Assembly (NCBI RefSeq): GCF_007741495.1
Contig: NZ_CP036262.1
Location: 2,108,001-2,172,000, forward strand
Origin: Roseimaritima multifibrata
GTDB taxonomy: Bacteria > Planctomycetota > Planctomycetia > Pirellulales > Pirellulaceae
Reading direction: 5' to 3'
Length of the DNA: 64,000 bases
Shown piece by piece: positions 17,798 to 25,463 of this stretch. Position 1 is the stretch's first letter; each line of letters begins with the position of its first letter. Position numbers and translations under genes: made by a program. Under the pieces are notes generated by a model. That model saw only the letters and a list, made by a program, of their open reading frames with translations, ran no database searches and was not told the DNA's origin.

Positions 17798-18969
17798 GGC
17801 AGACGCCGATCGCCTGGAAAAATCTGACGCACCAACCGGCCAGGACGGTCGTATCGATTGGTGGAATTGCGTTTGCGATTCTGTTGATGTTCATGCAACT
17901 AGGATTCCTGGGCGCCGTCGGCGATACGGCGACAAAGGTCTACTCGCGGCTGCCTTATGATCTGATCGTTCGCTCTCCAGAATACCTGCACGTCTACGAT
18001 CCAAGGTCGATTCCGATTGCGTTGGAAATGCAGCTTGCCAGCCTCCCAGCGGTCGCATCGGTGAAACCACTGAATCTGGGCGTGACTAGCTGGCAGAATC
18101 CGTTGAATAAGGAATTTCGAGTGGTGGCGGTCGTCGGAATCGATCCCAATGACAGTCCGCTACAGTTGCCGGAACTCAAGCAGCAACTTCATCTGCTGCA
18201 GCACCCGGAGCATGTCATCATGGATCGCACCAGTCGGTCCGATTTGGGGCCGCTGGATCAGCATCGTTTTTCCGACGCCGATATCGGCCGCAATCCAAGT
18301 ATCAATGATCACGTGGCGACGATCGTTGGAACGGTCGAAATGGGGACCGGGTTAGCTGCCAACGGGCAGGTCATCACGTCGGCGGAAGGTTTTCAAGGTT
18401 ATGTCCCCGGCAGTGATCCGGACCGCACTTCGATGCTGTTGGTGCATTTGCGCGATGGGGTCGAACCTGAGGCGGCTCAACAACAACTGCGTGACCACTT
18501 GCAGCGTTTAGGGGGCGAGAACGCTTTCATTCAAGTCCTTACCTGGGATCAGGCCGTGCAAGCGGAACGGACACGCTGGTACTGGGAAACGCCGATCGGA
18601 ATCATTTTTGCGATGGGAGTCGCTTTGGCGGTCGTGGTCGGAGGCGTGATTTGTTACATGGTCTTGGCCGCCGACGTGTTGGCTCATCTGCCTGAATACG
18701 CCACGTTAAAAGCGATGGGCTACAGCAACCGGTTTCTCGGACGCGTCCTGTTGTCCCAGTCCGCACTACTGGCGGCGGCCGCCCTGCCCCCTGCCCTGCT
18801 GAGCGCACTTGCACTCTATGCGCTTACTTCGGCTTTGGCGGGTGTGTCGATTCAGATGACCGGGGAAAGGGTCGCTTTGGTCGCCCTGCTATCCCTTGTG
18901 ATGTGTAGTGTTGCCGGGATTGTGGCGCTGCGAAAATTGGCGAATGCGGAACCTGTGAACCTGTTTTAG
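17794..18969 (+). CDS. devC: DevC-type ABC exporter permease (first of two)
   Basis: 391 residues. It opens with the DevC/FtsX-like pattern TPIAWKNLTHQPARTVVSIGGIAFAILLMFMQ, with one transmembrane helix at ~20-40. A large extracytoplasmic MacB-like domain (~45-265) follows, then three helices at ~268-292, ~320-350 and ~360-380. The C-terminus ends VALRKLANAEPVNLF, a conserved FtsX-family tail. It overlaps the fusion-protein gene by four bases and is followed after 29 bp by a paralogue. Two different permease chains next to a single ATPase suggest a heterodimeric membrane domain. Confidence 0.9.
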   Translation: MRQTPIAWKNLTHQPARTVVSIGGIAFAILLMFMQLGFLGAVGDTATKVYSRLPYDLIVRSPEYLHVYDPRSIPIALEMQLASLPAVASVKPLNLGVTSWQNPLNKEFRVVAVVGIDPNDSPLQLPELKQQLHLLQHPEHVIMDRTSRSDLGPLDQHRFSDADIGRNPSINDHVATIVGTVEMGTGLAANGQVITSAEGFQGYVPGSDPDRTSMLLVHLRDGVEPEAAQQQLRDHLQRLGGENAFIQVLTWDQAVQAERTRWYWETPIGIIFAMGVALAVVVGGVICYMVLAADVLAHLPEYATLKAMGYSNRFLGRVLLSQSALLAAAALPPALLSALALYALTSALAGVSIQMTGERVALVALLSLVMCSVAGIVALRKLANAEPVNLF

Positions 18970-18998
18970 TTTCCTTCAACTGATTGTTCTGCAACAAG

Positions 18999-20165
18999 AT
19001 GTCGCGCACACCCTTAGCATGGAAGAATTTGACCAGTGACTGGCGTCGGCTGTTTCTGGGCGCTGCCGGAGTCGGTTTCGCCGCCGTCCTGATGTTCATG
19101 CAGAATGGTTTTCGAAATGCACTGCTGGATAGCCCAGTGCAGATTTTGAAAGCGGTCGATTGCGATTTGGTCGCGACCAGCCGAGCTCGATTTTCGTTGA
19201 CCAGTGAGCATCGGTTCTCTTACGACTTGCTGAACCAAGTCGCGGCCGATCCCGACGTGATTTCTGCGATTCCGATTTACATCGAACGGGCGCGTGCTCA
19301 AATCCGAGTCGTTGGCAATAAGCGTCGTCCGATTCGAGTGGTTGGGATTCCACTAGATTTAAATCGGTTCTCGCTTCCGGAAATCCATGATCAATTGTCG
19401 GCGTTGGAACCGCCCCGCTCTGCTCTGCTTGATCGGCGAACACGCAGCCAATACGGGTTTGCTGTCGATGATCTTGATAAGTTAGCAAGTCAATCGGTTG
19501 AACTGCTGAATAACGATATTCGGATGGTCGGAACGTTTGGGCTTGGGACGGACTTCGCCAATGATGGGACGGTCCTGCTTAGTCAGGATAACTTTGCCCA
19601 CTACTTCCCGTTTCGAGGATCCGGAGATCCTTTGTCGGTCGTCGATCTTGGGCTGATCCATCTGAATCCGGACGCCGATCCGGTGATGGTTGCCAAACGC
19701 CTGCAGTCGCTTGCCCCGGATGTTTGGGTGGTCACGCCGCGAGAGGATTTGGTTCAACGAGAAATTCAGTTTTGGAATACGCAGACGCCCATCGGAATGA
19801 TTTTCTTTATCGGTTCGATGATGGGATTCGCGGTGGGAGTCATTATCTGTTATCAAATTTTGTTCACCAGCATTCATGATGCGATGCCAGAATTTGCGAC
19901 TCTGAAAGCGATGGGGTATCCCAATCGGTATTTTTTAGGATTGGTGGTCCGGCAATCGTTATACCTGTCATTGATCGGGTTTCTCCCTGCCCTGTTAGTC
20001 AGCTGGGGACTGTTCCAGGTGCTGCAAACGACGGTGGGATTACCGATGTTGATGGACCCTTGGCGGATCGGTTCGGTGCTGGGGCTGACCGTTTTGATGT
20101 GTTTGGTTAGCGGGATTTTGGCCCTGCGAAAATTGATCACTGCCGACCCTGCCAGCCTGTTTTAA
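18999..20165 (+). CDS. devC: DevC-type ABC exporter permease (second, paralogous to the first)
   Basis: 388 residues from ATG 18999; a TTG at 18984 would add five. The domain order is the same as in the preceding gene. The start is SRTPLAWKNLTSDWRRLFLGAAGVGFAAVLMFMQNGFRNALLDSP. A periplasmic domain and three C-terminal helices follow, and the end is ILALRKLITADPASLF. Conserved stretches shared with the first copy include WETPIGIIF/WNTQTPIGMIF and ATLKAMGYxNR, so the pair arose by duplication, yet the periplasmic domains differ strongly. That is the pattern expected of a specialised heterodimer. Last gene of the exporter operon; a repeat block follows. Confidence 0.9.
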   Translation: MSRTPLAWKNLTSDWRRLFLGAAGVGFAAVLMFMQNGFRNALLDSPVQILKAVDCDLVATSRARFSLTSEHRFSYDLLNQVAADPDVISAIPIYIERARAQIRVVGNKRRPIRVVGIPLDLNRFSLPEIHDQLSALEPPRSALLDRRTRSQYGFAVDDLDKLASQSVELLNNDIRMVGTFGLGTDFANDGTVLLSQDNFAHYFPFRGSGDPLSVVDLGLIHLNPDADPVMVAKRLQSLAPDVWVVTPREDLVQREIQFWNTQTPIGMIFFIGSMMGFAVGVIICYQILFTSIHDAMPEFATLKAMGYPNRYFLGLVVRQSLYLSLIGFLPALLVSWGLFQVLQTTVGLPMLMDPWRIGSVLGLTVLMCLVSGILALRKLITADPASLF

Positions 20166-20860
20166 AGGGGAAGATGGAAGCGCCAGAGACTGAGCAAGTA
20201 GACGATTGATTATCGCCTTTCGCTCGGGATGTGAAGTTTATAGGAGGCACGTAGCACGAGTCTCTCCGAGACTCGTGCTTGCGGATCTCGCCGCCTCGGG
20301 GGACGTGCGATTTATGAATGGTCGAACTTCAGGTATCCATACGGAGTCGGCCACATGCCAGCTTGCCTGGCATGAAGCAGAGATTTGAAGTTAGATCAAG
20401 TTCTGAATAGCTCGCGCCTCCGGTTCGGCTTGCCGCTGAAAGCGGCAAGCCGAACCGGAGGCAATGCGATGAGGGGGACCGCTGCTAATTTTAAATCTTT
20501 TGTTCCTGTCGGATAAACCGACCAGGGGACGCTGTTCCATCGCGTTTAGGCGGTCAACATTGGTTGCACCTTTTGGGGACAAGCCTGGAAGAAGCAGAAT
20601 GACCAACTCTAATAATCGCAACTTCAAAACTTGCGTCGTGGAGTGGGATTCCATCGGCGCAGCGAATTTCAAACCTGTCATTTATAAATCGCACATCCCG
20701 AGAGGCGGAGCTACGAGGCCCGGTCATTCGCCGGAACGGCATCGCTATCGCTCTTTGGTCCGGCCTACTTTCTGGTTCCCCGCGAAAGGCTTTAATAAAC
20801 GTCACCTATAAATTTCACGTCCCGAGTGAAAGGCGACAACTTATTAAAACGACAGCCCAT
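20166..20860. repeat. Intergenic repeat block, same family as 2575-3696 but mostly reversed
   Basis: No gene is supported in 695 bp. From the left it holds a reversed copy of the dispersed motif (20210-20243), a perfect 12-bp hairpin with TCC loop (20253-20279), a reversed small hairpin with GCCAG-cttgc-CTGGC (around 20356-20373), a perfect 22-bp hairpin (20416-20462), a partial plus-strand motif copy (20684-20703) and a good one (20808-20840), 20 bp before the 3' end of the NfeD-family gene. Confidence 0.85.
20416..20462. repeat. Perfect 22-bp hairpin with GAA loop, reversed homologue of the 3317 hairpin
   Basis: Arms 20416-20437 and 20441-20462 pair perfectly around the loop 20438-20440. 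Read on the minus strand the loop is TTC and the arm begins GCCTCCGGTTCGGCTTGCC, against GCATCCAGTTCGGATTGCC at 3318. The three differences are each matched by the complementary change in the other arm. Confidence 0.85.
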
Positions 20861-22429
20861 TTAGACGCTTCGCACGACGACGCGTGTGCCGCTCTTTTTG
20901 ATGATTTTCAGTGATTGGTCGGGATCGATAAAATCCCCTTCGGTAACGACGTCGACAAATTGTTCGCCGAATTGGGCTTTTCCTGATGGCCTGAGTGCGG
21001 AAACGCTTTGCCCTAGGTCTCCGACTTGCACGATCGACCAGCCGGGAGCCTCTGGGGTCGAAGCTGCGATCGATGCCACACTAAGGTCCTCCGCCGAGGG
21101 GGGCTTGAGCGCAAATCGACCGAGCGGCCCTGGCATGTTTTCCGAATACGTCAGCATGAAAATCCCCAGTACCGCACAGGCTAGTAAGGACATGACAACG
21201 GTCCCCACGCTGACCCCTAAGTGCTGCCAATCGAATGAATTTTCAGGGATGAAAAAATGCTGTGATGCCATCACCAGCGAAACGAGTAGCATGGCTATCC
21301 CTCCCACCCCAGCGATTCCGAACCCGGGAATGACGAAAAATTCTAGCCCGATGAAAGTCAACCCAAGGACAAACAGCAGGACTTCCAGCCAGCCGCTTGT
21401 CCCGCCCAAAAAGCGGCTCCAGAAAAAGGTTGTGAAACAAAGCGTTGATAGGAAAGCACCAATTCCAATCCCCGGAGCACTCAGTTCGAACAGCAGTGCA
21501 CCGAAGCCGACGATCAGCAGCAACGCGGTGACAAGCGGATGGTTTAGTACGACCACCGCAGCATCCCAACGGTCGGGTCGGATGGTGGGGATCGGCGATT
21601 CGATATCCAGAAGCGTCGCCAATTCATCCAGGTCTTCTGCCGCGTCATTGGCGACGCCTAACTCCACGGCTCTTCTTCCGTTCAGAGTGAGGAACCTGTT
21701 CTCTTTTGCTTCAAAAACCGGTTTTCCTTTGGTCCATTCGTCGGAATCAGGAATCGATTCCCATTCATCCGTAGTGAAGAATGCACGTTTCCCATCGGTC
21801 TTGTGGGTCCCTTCGAAAACCGTAACGTCTTTGTCGACCATCGCCTCCGCAAGTGCCGGGGATCGTCCGGAAGCTTCCGCGATCGCGCGAACCTGCGCCA
21901 CGAAGACGCTTCTTGCTTTGGCATCGACATACCGGAACGCCGAATCACTTCCGGCGACAATCGCTCCGGCATCACCAAAACGAGCCGAGGAAGCGATCAC
22001 AATCCGATCGGTTGCCAAAGCCGTCAGCGCGGCTCCGCTGATCGCTTCGTTATCGATGTACGCGACCGTCTGGATGTCTTTGGTTTTTTGTAGGCGATCG
22101 ATCAGTTCCATCGTCGTGCTTAGATAGCCGCCTGGACTGTCGATATGCAGGATGATCATGTCTGGATTTTTCGCGACGGCTTCGTCAAATTTCCGCAGCC
22201 AGATCGCACCGCTGAGTGGGGTGATCATCCCTTCGATGCGGATCATCTGTGCGGTCAGCAAAGGTCCCTGCGGTGACGGTGATTCCTCAGCCGCTGGTTC
22301 GGTCGCCGGTGTTACATCCGGTTCCGCTGCCCAGGAACCACTGGGCAGCACGATTGCCGAGCAAACAATCAAGACGCAGTAGGCGAACAAATAGTCGATC
22401 GAGAGCTTACGCAAACGAAAGCGAACCAT
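20861..22429 (-). CDS. NfeD/ClpP-class membrane serine protease
   Basis: 522 residues, the long form of the family. A signal sequence occupies ~10-34 (ending SGSWAAE). Residues ~57-280 are a ClpP/SppA-like protease domain with HIDSPGG at 96-101. The nucleophile is probably S131 (NEAISGAALTALATDRI) and the lysine partner K171 (YVDAKARS), giving a Ser-Lys dyad. Four to five membrane helices follow (~295-440), and the C-terminal NfeD OB-fold domain (~455-520) ends VVVRSV. Relatives cleave stomatin-like proteins and affect membrane quality control. No stomatin/SPFH gene is adjacent, which is unusual for the family. Confidence 0.92.
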   Translation of the reverse strand: MVRFRLRKLSIDYLFAYCVLIVCSAIVLPSGSWAAEPDVTPATEPAAEESPSPQGPLLTAQMIRIEGMITPLSGAIWLRKFDEAVAKNPDMIILHIDSPGGYLSTTMELIDRLQKTKDIQTVAYIDNEAISGAALTALATDRIVIASSARFGDAGAIVAGSDSAFRYVDAKARSVFVAQVRAIAEASGRSPALAEAMVDKDVTVFEGTHKTDGKRAFFTTDEWESIPDSDEWTKGKPVFEAKENRFLTLNGRRAVELGVANDAAEDLDELATLLDIESPIPTIRPDRWDAAVVVLNHPLVTALLLIVGFGALLFELSAPGIGIGAFLSTLCFTTFFWSRFLGGTSGWLEVLLFVLGLTFIGLEFFVIPGFGIAGVGGIAMLLVSLVMASQHFFIPENSFDWQHLGVSVGTVVMSLLACAVLGIFMLTYSENMPGPLGRFALKPPSAEDLSVASIAASTPEAPGWSIVQVGDLGQSVSALRPSGKAQFGEQFVDVVTEGDFIDPDQSLKIIKKSGTRVVVRSV

Positions 22430-22857
22430 GCGAATCTCCCTCTAATAAATGCCCTCGAACAGGACAGAAACAGTGAACAACGTATTTTAGCAGAATTGGC
22501 GTGGACGTTTTTTGATTCGGTTTGGCGGCGGAATCAAACTTCACCCTTCCCGTGGCGGCCTGCCGAGCTAATCGAAAGGCGACCATCACTAAATCGACAA
22601 GCCGTTGGGCATTGGTGTCGACGCAAATCTTGGGGCCTCGAATCACGCTGGCGGAGAGGGATCGAATGGGGGGAGGCATTCAGGTAGCTGCCAGTTGTTG
22701 TACCGACCGGGACGAGCCCGGCGGAAACAAACAAGAGCAGCCTGAACGGAAATCGTCAACTTATAAATCGCACGTCCCCAAAAAAACAGCATTCCACGAA
22801 ATCAACGCGAGGCCGAGGGGAACGGTAAATTCTAAACATCGGCCGACCAAGCCGGTG
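22430..22857. other. Intergenic region with a partial copy of the dispersed motif
   Basis: 428 bp without a supported gene, between two minus-strand genes. A partial plus-strand motif copy (ATAAATCGCACGTCCCC) starts at 22763 and runs into an A-tract. The frame at 22522-22920 overlaps the lipase 3' end and shows no protein-like features. No clear terminator is visible. Confidence 0.5.
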
Positions 22858-23781
22858 CTAACGAACGGCTTCTTCGGAGTCTGTCGGTTCGCCCTTGGGT
22901 TCGGGAGCGGGCATCGCTAGTTCGTCCGCCTTTGTGGCTGCTTCGCCATGACGACGATCCGATGCATCTTCTTGTGCGGCGGGTAAGATGGCATCGATGT
23001 AATTGTGGATGCTATGATCGCTAAAGTGATCGATCTTCCAACGCCGCAGTCCTCTCGCGAATCCTCTGGCTCGATCCATAAACCGTCGCATTCCGGTTAG
23101 TTTTCGGATTATTCCATTGCGGTTCAGGTAGACTTCTTGGCCCGCGTGTCGGTATCCCAACCAGGCCGGTGGGACTCGCGTCACGATATCGTTGTTGTTG
23201 ACCCAGCGGTAATGGTCCAGTTCGACGTAGTTGACGTAGGCGTTGTCACCGACTCGTGGGCTGCCGTAGGTAAACAGTGCCGAAGGATTGCAGGCGATAT
23301 GTGAAAGAAAGCAACGGCCTGCCGAAATGGTTGCCATCGCTCCGCCCAACGAATGTCCGCAGAACCATAGTGGAAGATCATTGTCGGTTAAAGCGGTTTC
23401 CAGTTCCGGCCATAGATCGTCCACCTCTTTCTTAAAACCGCGATGGACCTTACCGACGGTTTCGGCCAAGACCGCCGTCGCGTCGACGTCGGCTTGGATG
23501 TCGTTCCATTCGTTTGGTTCGGTACCCCGGCATGCGATGATGCAATCGTTGTCGTTGCGGAATCGAAAGGCCTGTGAACCGTCATTGTCAAACAGAGTGA
23601 CATCGGGGAAACCGATCGCGATTGCCGCGCGAGTCGCCTCCGCTTCGTCGTTGTAGGAAACCATTGAAAGTTCGGCGAACAGCAGTGATTTCTCGAGGAA
23701 CGACAGGTTCTCCACCGGTCCGGTCACTTTGGAATGAACCACCAACGGGACTTCATCATGGTCCTTGATCAGGCTTGGCAT
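22858..23781 (-). CDS. Class 3 lipase-like alpha/beta hydrolase
   Basis: 307 residues. ATG 23781 is chosen because AGAGGTG stands at good spacing before it; the open frame extends to 23925 across the uvrC 3' end. The nucleophile elbow is GHSLGG with S144. Other hallmarks are CRGTEPNEW (oxyanion region), TYGSPRVGDNAY, D198 (NNNDIVTRVPP) and H256 (DHFSDHSIHNY), so the full Ser-Asp-His triad is present. No signal peptide is visible, which suggests a cytoplasmic or non-classically exported enzyme. The C-terminal ~40 residues are charged and Ala/Pro-rich. Class 3 relatives hydrolyse triacylglycerols or phospholipids. It lies 10 bp behind uvrC and is probably co-transcribed with it. Confidence 0.9.
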   Translation of the reverse strand: MPSLIKDHDEVPLVVHSKVTGPVENLSFLEKSLLFAELSMVSYNDEAEATRAAIAIGFPDVTLFDNDGSQAFRFRNDNDCIIACRGTEPNEWNDIQADVDATAVLAETVGKVHRGFKKEVDDLWPELETALTDNDLPLWFCGHSLGGAMATISAGRCFLSHIACNPSALFTYGSPRVGDNAYVNYVELDHYRWVNNNDIVTRVPPAWLGYRHAGQEVYLNRNGIIRKLTGMRRFMDRARGFARGLRRWKIDHFSDHSIHNYIDAILPAAQEDASDRRHGEAATKADELAMPAPEPKGEPTDSEEAVR

Positions 23782-23791
23782 GGAATCACCT

Positions 23792-25132
23792 CTATCGATC
23801 CAAAGTGGCTTTGTTGCGTAAAATATGATGGTAGTGCTGAGCGAAACGGTGGGATTCGTCTCGCACGTATTGTAGTAAACGGAGCGCGAAGGCGGACCTG
23901 CTAAGTCGTAGCGGTTCGCTTTCACCCGGACGGAAAATCTCTTCTTCCCGTTTCGCCAGGGAAATTAAAGTTGGCGGTTCGATCTGTTGGTCTCGAAAGG
24001 CCGCGATCGCCGCATTCAGTTGTCCCTTGCCACCGTCGATAAGGAGGATGTCTGGGAAAGATTCCTGTTCGTCCGCCAGTCGCCGAAACCTTCGCGAGAC
24101 AACTTCGTGAATACTTCGGTAATCATCAATCCCTTTGACATCCTTAATTCGGTAGCGTCGATAGCCCGGTTTAAAGGGAAGCCCGTCGATGAATTGGACC
24201 AAACTGGCGACCGTTTCTCCGCCACCTAAGTGAGCGATGTCGACTCCTTCAATCACACGCGGTGTTTCTTTTAGGCCAAGCACTTTGCGGAGACCGTTCA
24301 GTCCCTTTTTCGGATCGATGTAGAAAACTTCGGGTTGGGCGTGTGTTTCCAGTTCGCCACGCTCATCCAGTTTTTCCAACATCTTTAATTCATCGCGCAG
24401 GACCGCGGCTCGCTCGAAATCGAGGGCTTTACTTGCGGTCAGCATTTCCGTTTTCATTTCATTCAGCAATTTTTGCTTGCCGCCATCCAGGAAAGTCTGT
24501 AAACGCCGGATGTCGCGGCGATAGGCTTCCTTGGTGATTCGCTGGTTGCAGGGGGCGGTGCACTGCTGGATGCTTGCCAATAAGCATGGCCGAAACCACT
24601 TCCAACGCTCGTCATCTTCGTGAATGTCGAGCGTGCAGGTGCGAAATTTGAAGATCCGTTGGAGGACTTGAATGGCACCTCGCAGGGAGCCCGCACTGGT
24701 GAACGGGCCGTAAAGTTTGACCCCTTTTTCTCTTGGTTGGCGGGTGACTTCGACACGAGGGAATTCTTCGTGCGTCGTGATCATTAGGTACGGGAAGGAT
24801 TTGTCATCCTTCAAGTCTTTGTTGTGCTGCGGCTGAATGTCTTTGATCAGACGAGCTTCCGCCAGCAATGCGTCGACTTCGCTATCGCAAGGCATGAAGT
24901 CAATGTCAGCGATCTCGCCAACCCAGTCGGCGGTCCGTGAATCGGCGGCCGCTGCCTTCAGAAAATAGCTGCCGGCCCGGCTCCGCAGGTTTTTTGCTTT
25001 CCCTACGTAGATGACTCGCCCGGCGACATCTTTCATCAAATAGATCCCGGGCGTCTGTGGAAAAGACTTAACCTTTTCCGCTGCGCGTCGGTTGCCAATT
25101 CCAATTGGCGGTGTGGGATCCTGGGGTGTCAT
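23792..25132 (-). CDS. uvrC: Short UvrC-type excinuclease subunit lacking the HhH domain
   Basis: 446 residues against about 600 for most UvrC proteins. The GIY-YIG nuclease is intact at the N-terminus (G29-I30-Y31, Y42-V-G and LRSRAGSYF), the site of the 3' incision. A Cys cluster (RPCLLASIQQCTAPCN) and the UVR motif (LDFERAAVLRDELKMLEK) that binds UvrB follow. The RNase H-like domain for the 5' incision carries GVDIAHLGG, LLIDGGKGQL and DESHRFA. The protein stops at HHILRNKATLDR, where the tandem helix-hairpin-helix domain would start. The frame ends cleanly, so this looks like a natural short form and not a frameshift. Confidence 0.93.
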   Translation of the reverse strand: MTPQDPTPPIGIGNRRAAEKVKSFPQTPGIYLMKDVAGRVIYVGKAKNLRSRAGSYFLKAAAADSRTADWVGEIADIDFMPCDSEVDALLAEARLIKDIQPQHNKDLKDDKSFPYLMITTHEEFPRVEVTRQPREKGVKLYGPFTSAGSLRGAIQVLQRIFKFRTCTLDIHEDDERWKWFRPCLLASIQQCTAPCNQRITKEAYRRDIRRLQTFLDGGKQKLLNEMKTEMLTASKALDFERAAVLRDELKMLEKLDERGELETHAQPEVFYIDPKKGLNGLRKVLGLKETPRVIEGVDIAHLGGGETVASLVQFIDGLPFKPGYRRYRIKDVKGIDDYRSIHEVVSRRFRRLADEQESFPDILLIDGGKGQLNAAIAAFRDQQIEPPTLISLAKREEEIFRPGESEPLRLSRSAFALRLLQYVRDESHRFAQHYHHILRNKATLDR

Positions 25133-25463
25133 TCAAAAACCTTTTTTAGGGCTATTATCAGGCAGCGATCCCTAAAGGCAAGGTTTCCCGCTCAGAGAGA
25201 GAAGGAATCCGAACCGATTGGCGGGAAGTGACCAGCCCCCAGAAAACGATTTTCCAGCCGCACGGCAGAAGGGCCAAGCGGATTTTTTGACAGCCCCCCA
25301 ATTCGGTTTAAGGGCTGTCCTGTTTTGCCTAGGTCAGATGGCTAGCAAGCGAATTGATTCCGCCGGCTAGCCACTTCTGTTGGCGTCCGAAGGGTTGGTA
25401 GGGGAATGTATTGATAGGAACACCCCCTACCGCTCTATCGTAGCGAACGCGGTCACCTGTCGG
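25133..25463. other. Intergenic region with two modest inverted repeats
   Basis: 331 bp between two minus-strand genes, no gene supported. Inverted repeats GACAGCCC/GGGCTGTC (25289-25319) and GGTAGGGG/CCCCTACC (25397-25431) lie behind the M16 peptidase. Neither has a T-run on the minus strand, so I do not call them terminators. Confidence 0.45.

Noticed and set aside
20886-22127. 413-residue open frame on the plus strand
   Set aside because: Antisense to the NfeD-family gene, whose domains are unmistakable.
23792-25132. uvrC as a truncated pseudogene
   Set aside because: All nuclease and UvrB-binding motifs are intact and the frame ends cleanly 10 bp before the next gene.
25289-25431. Inverted repeats behind the M16 gene as terminators
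   Set aside because: No T-run follows them in the direction of transcription.
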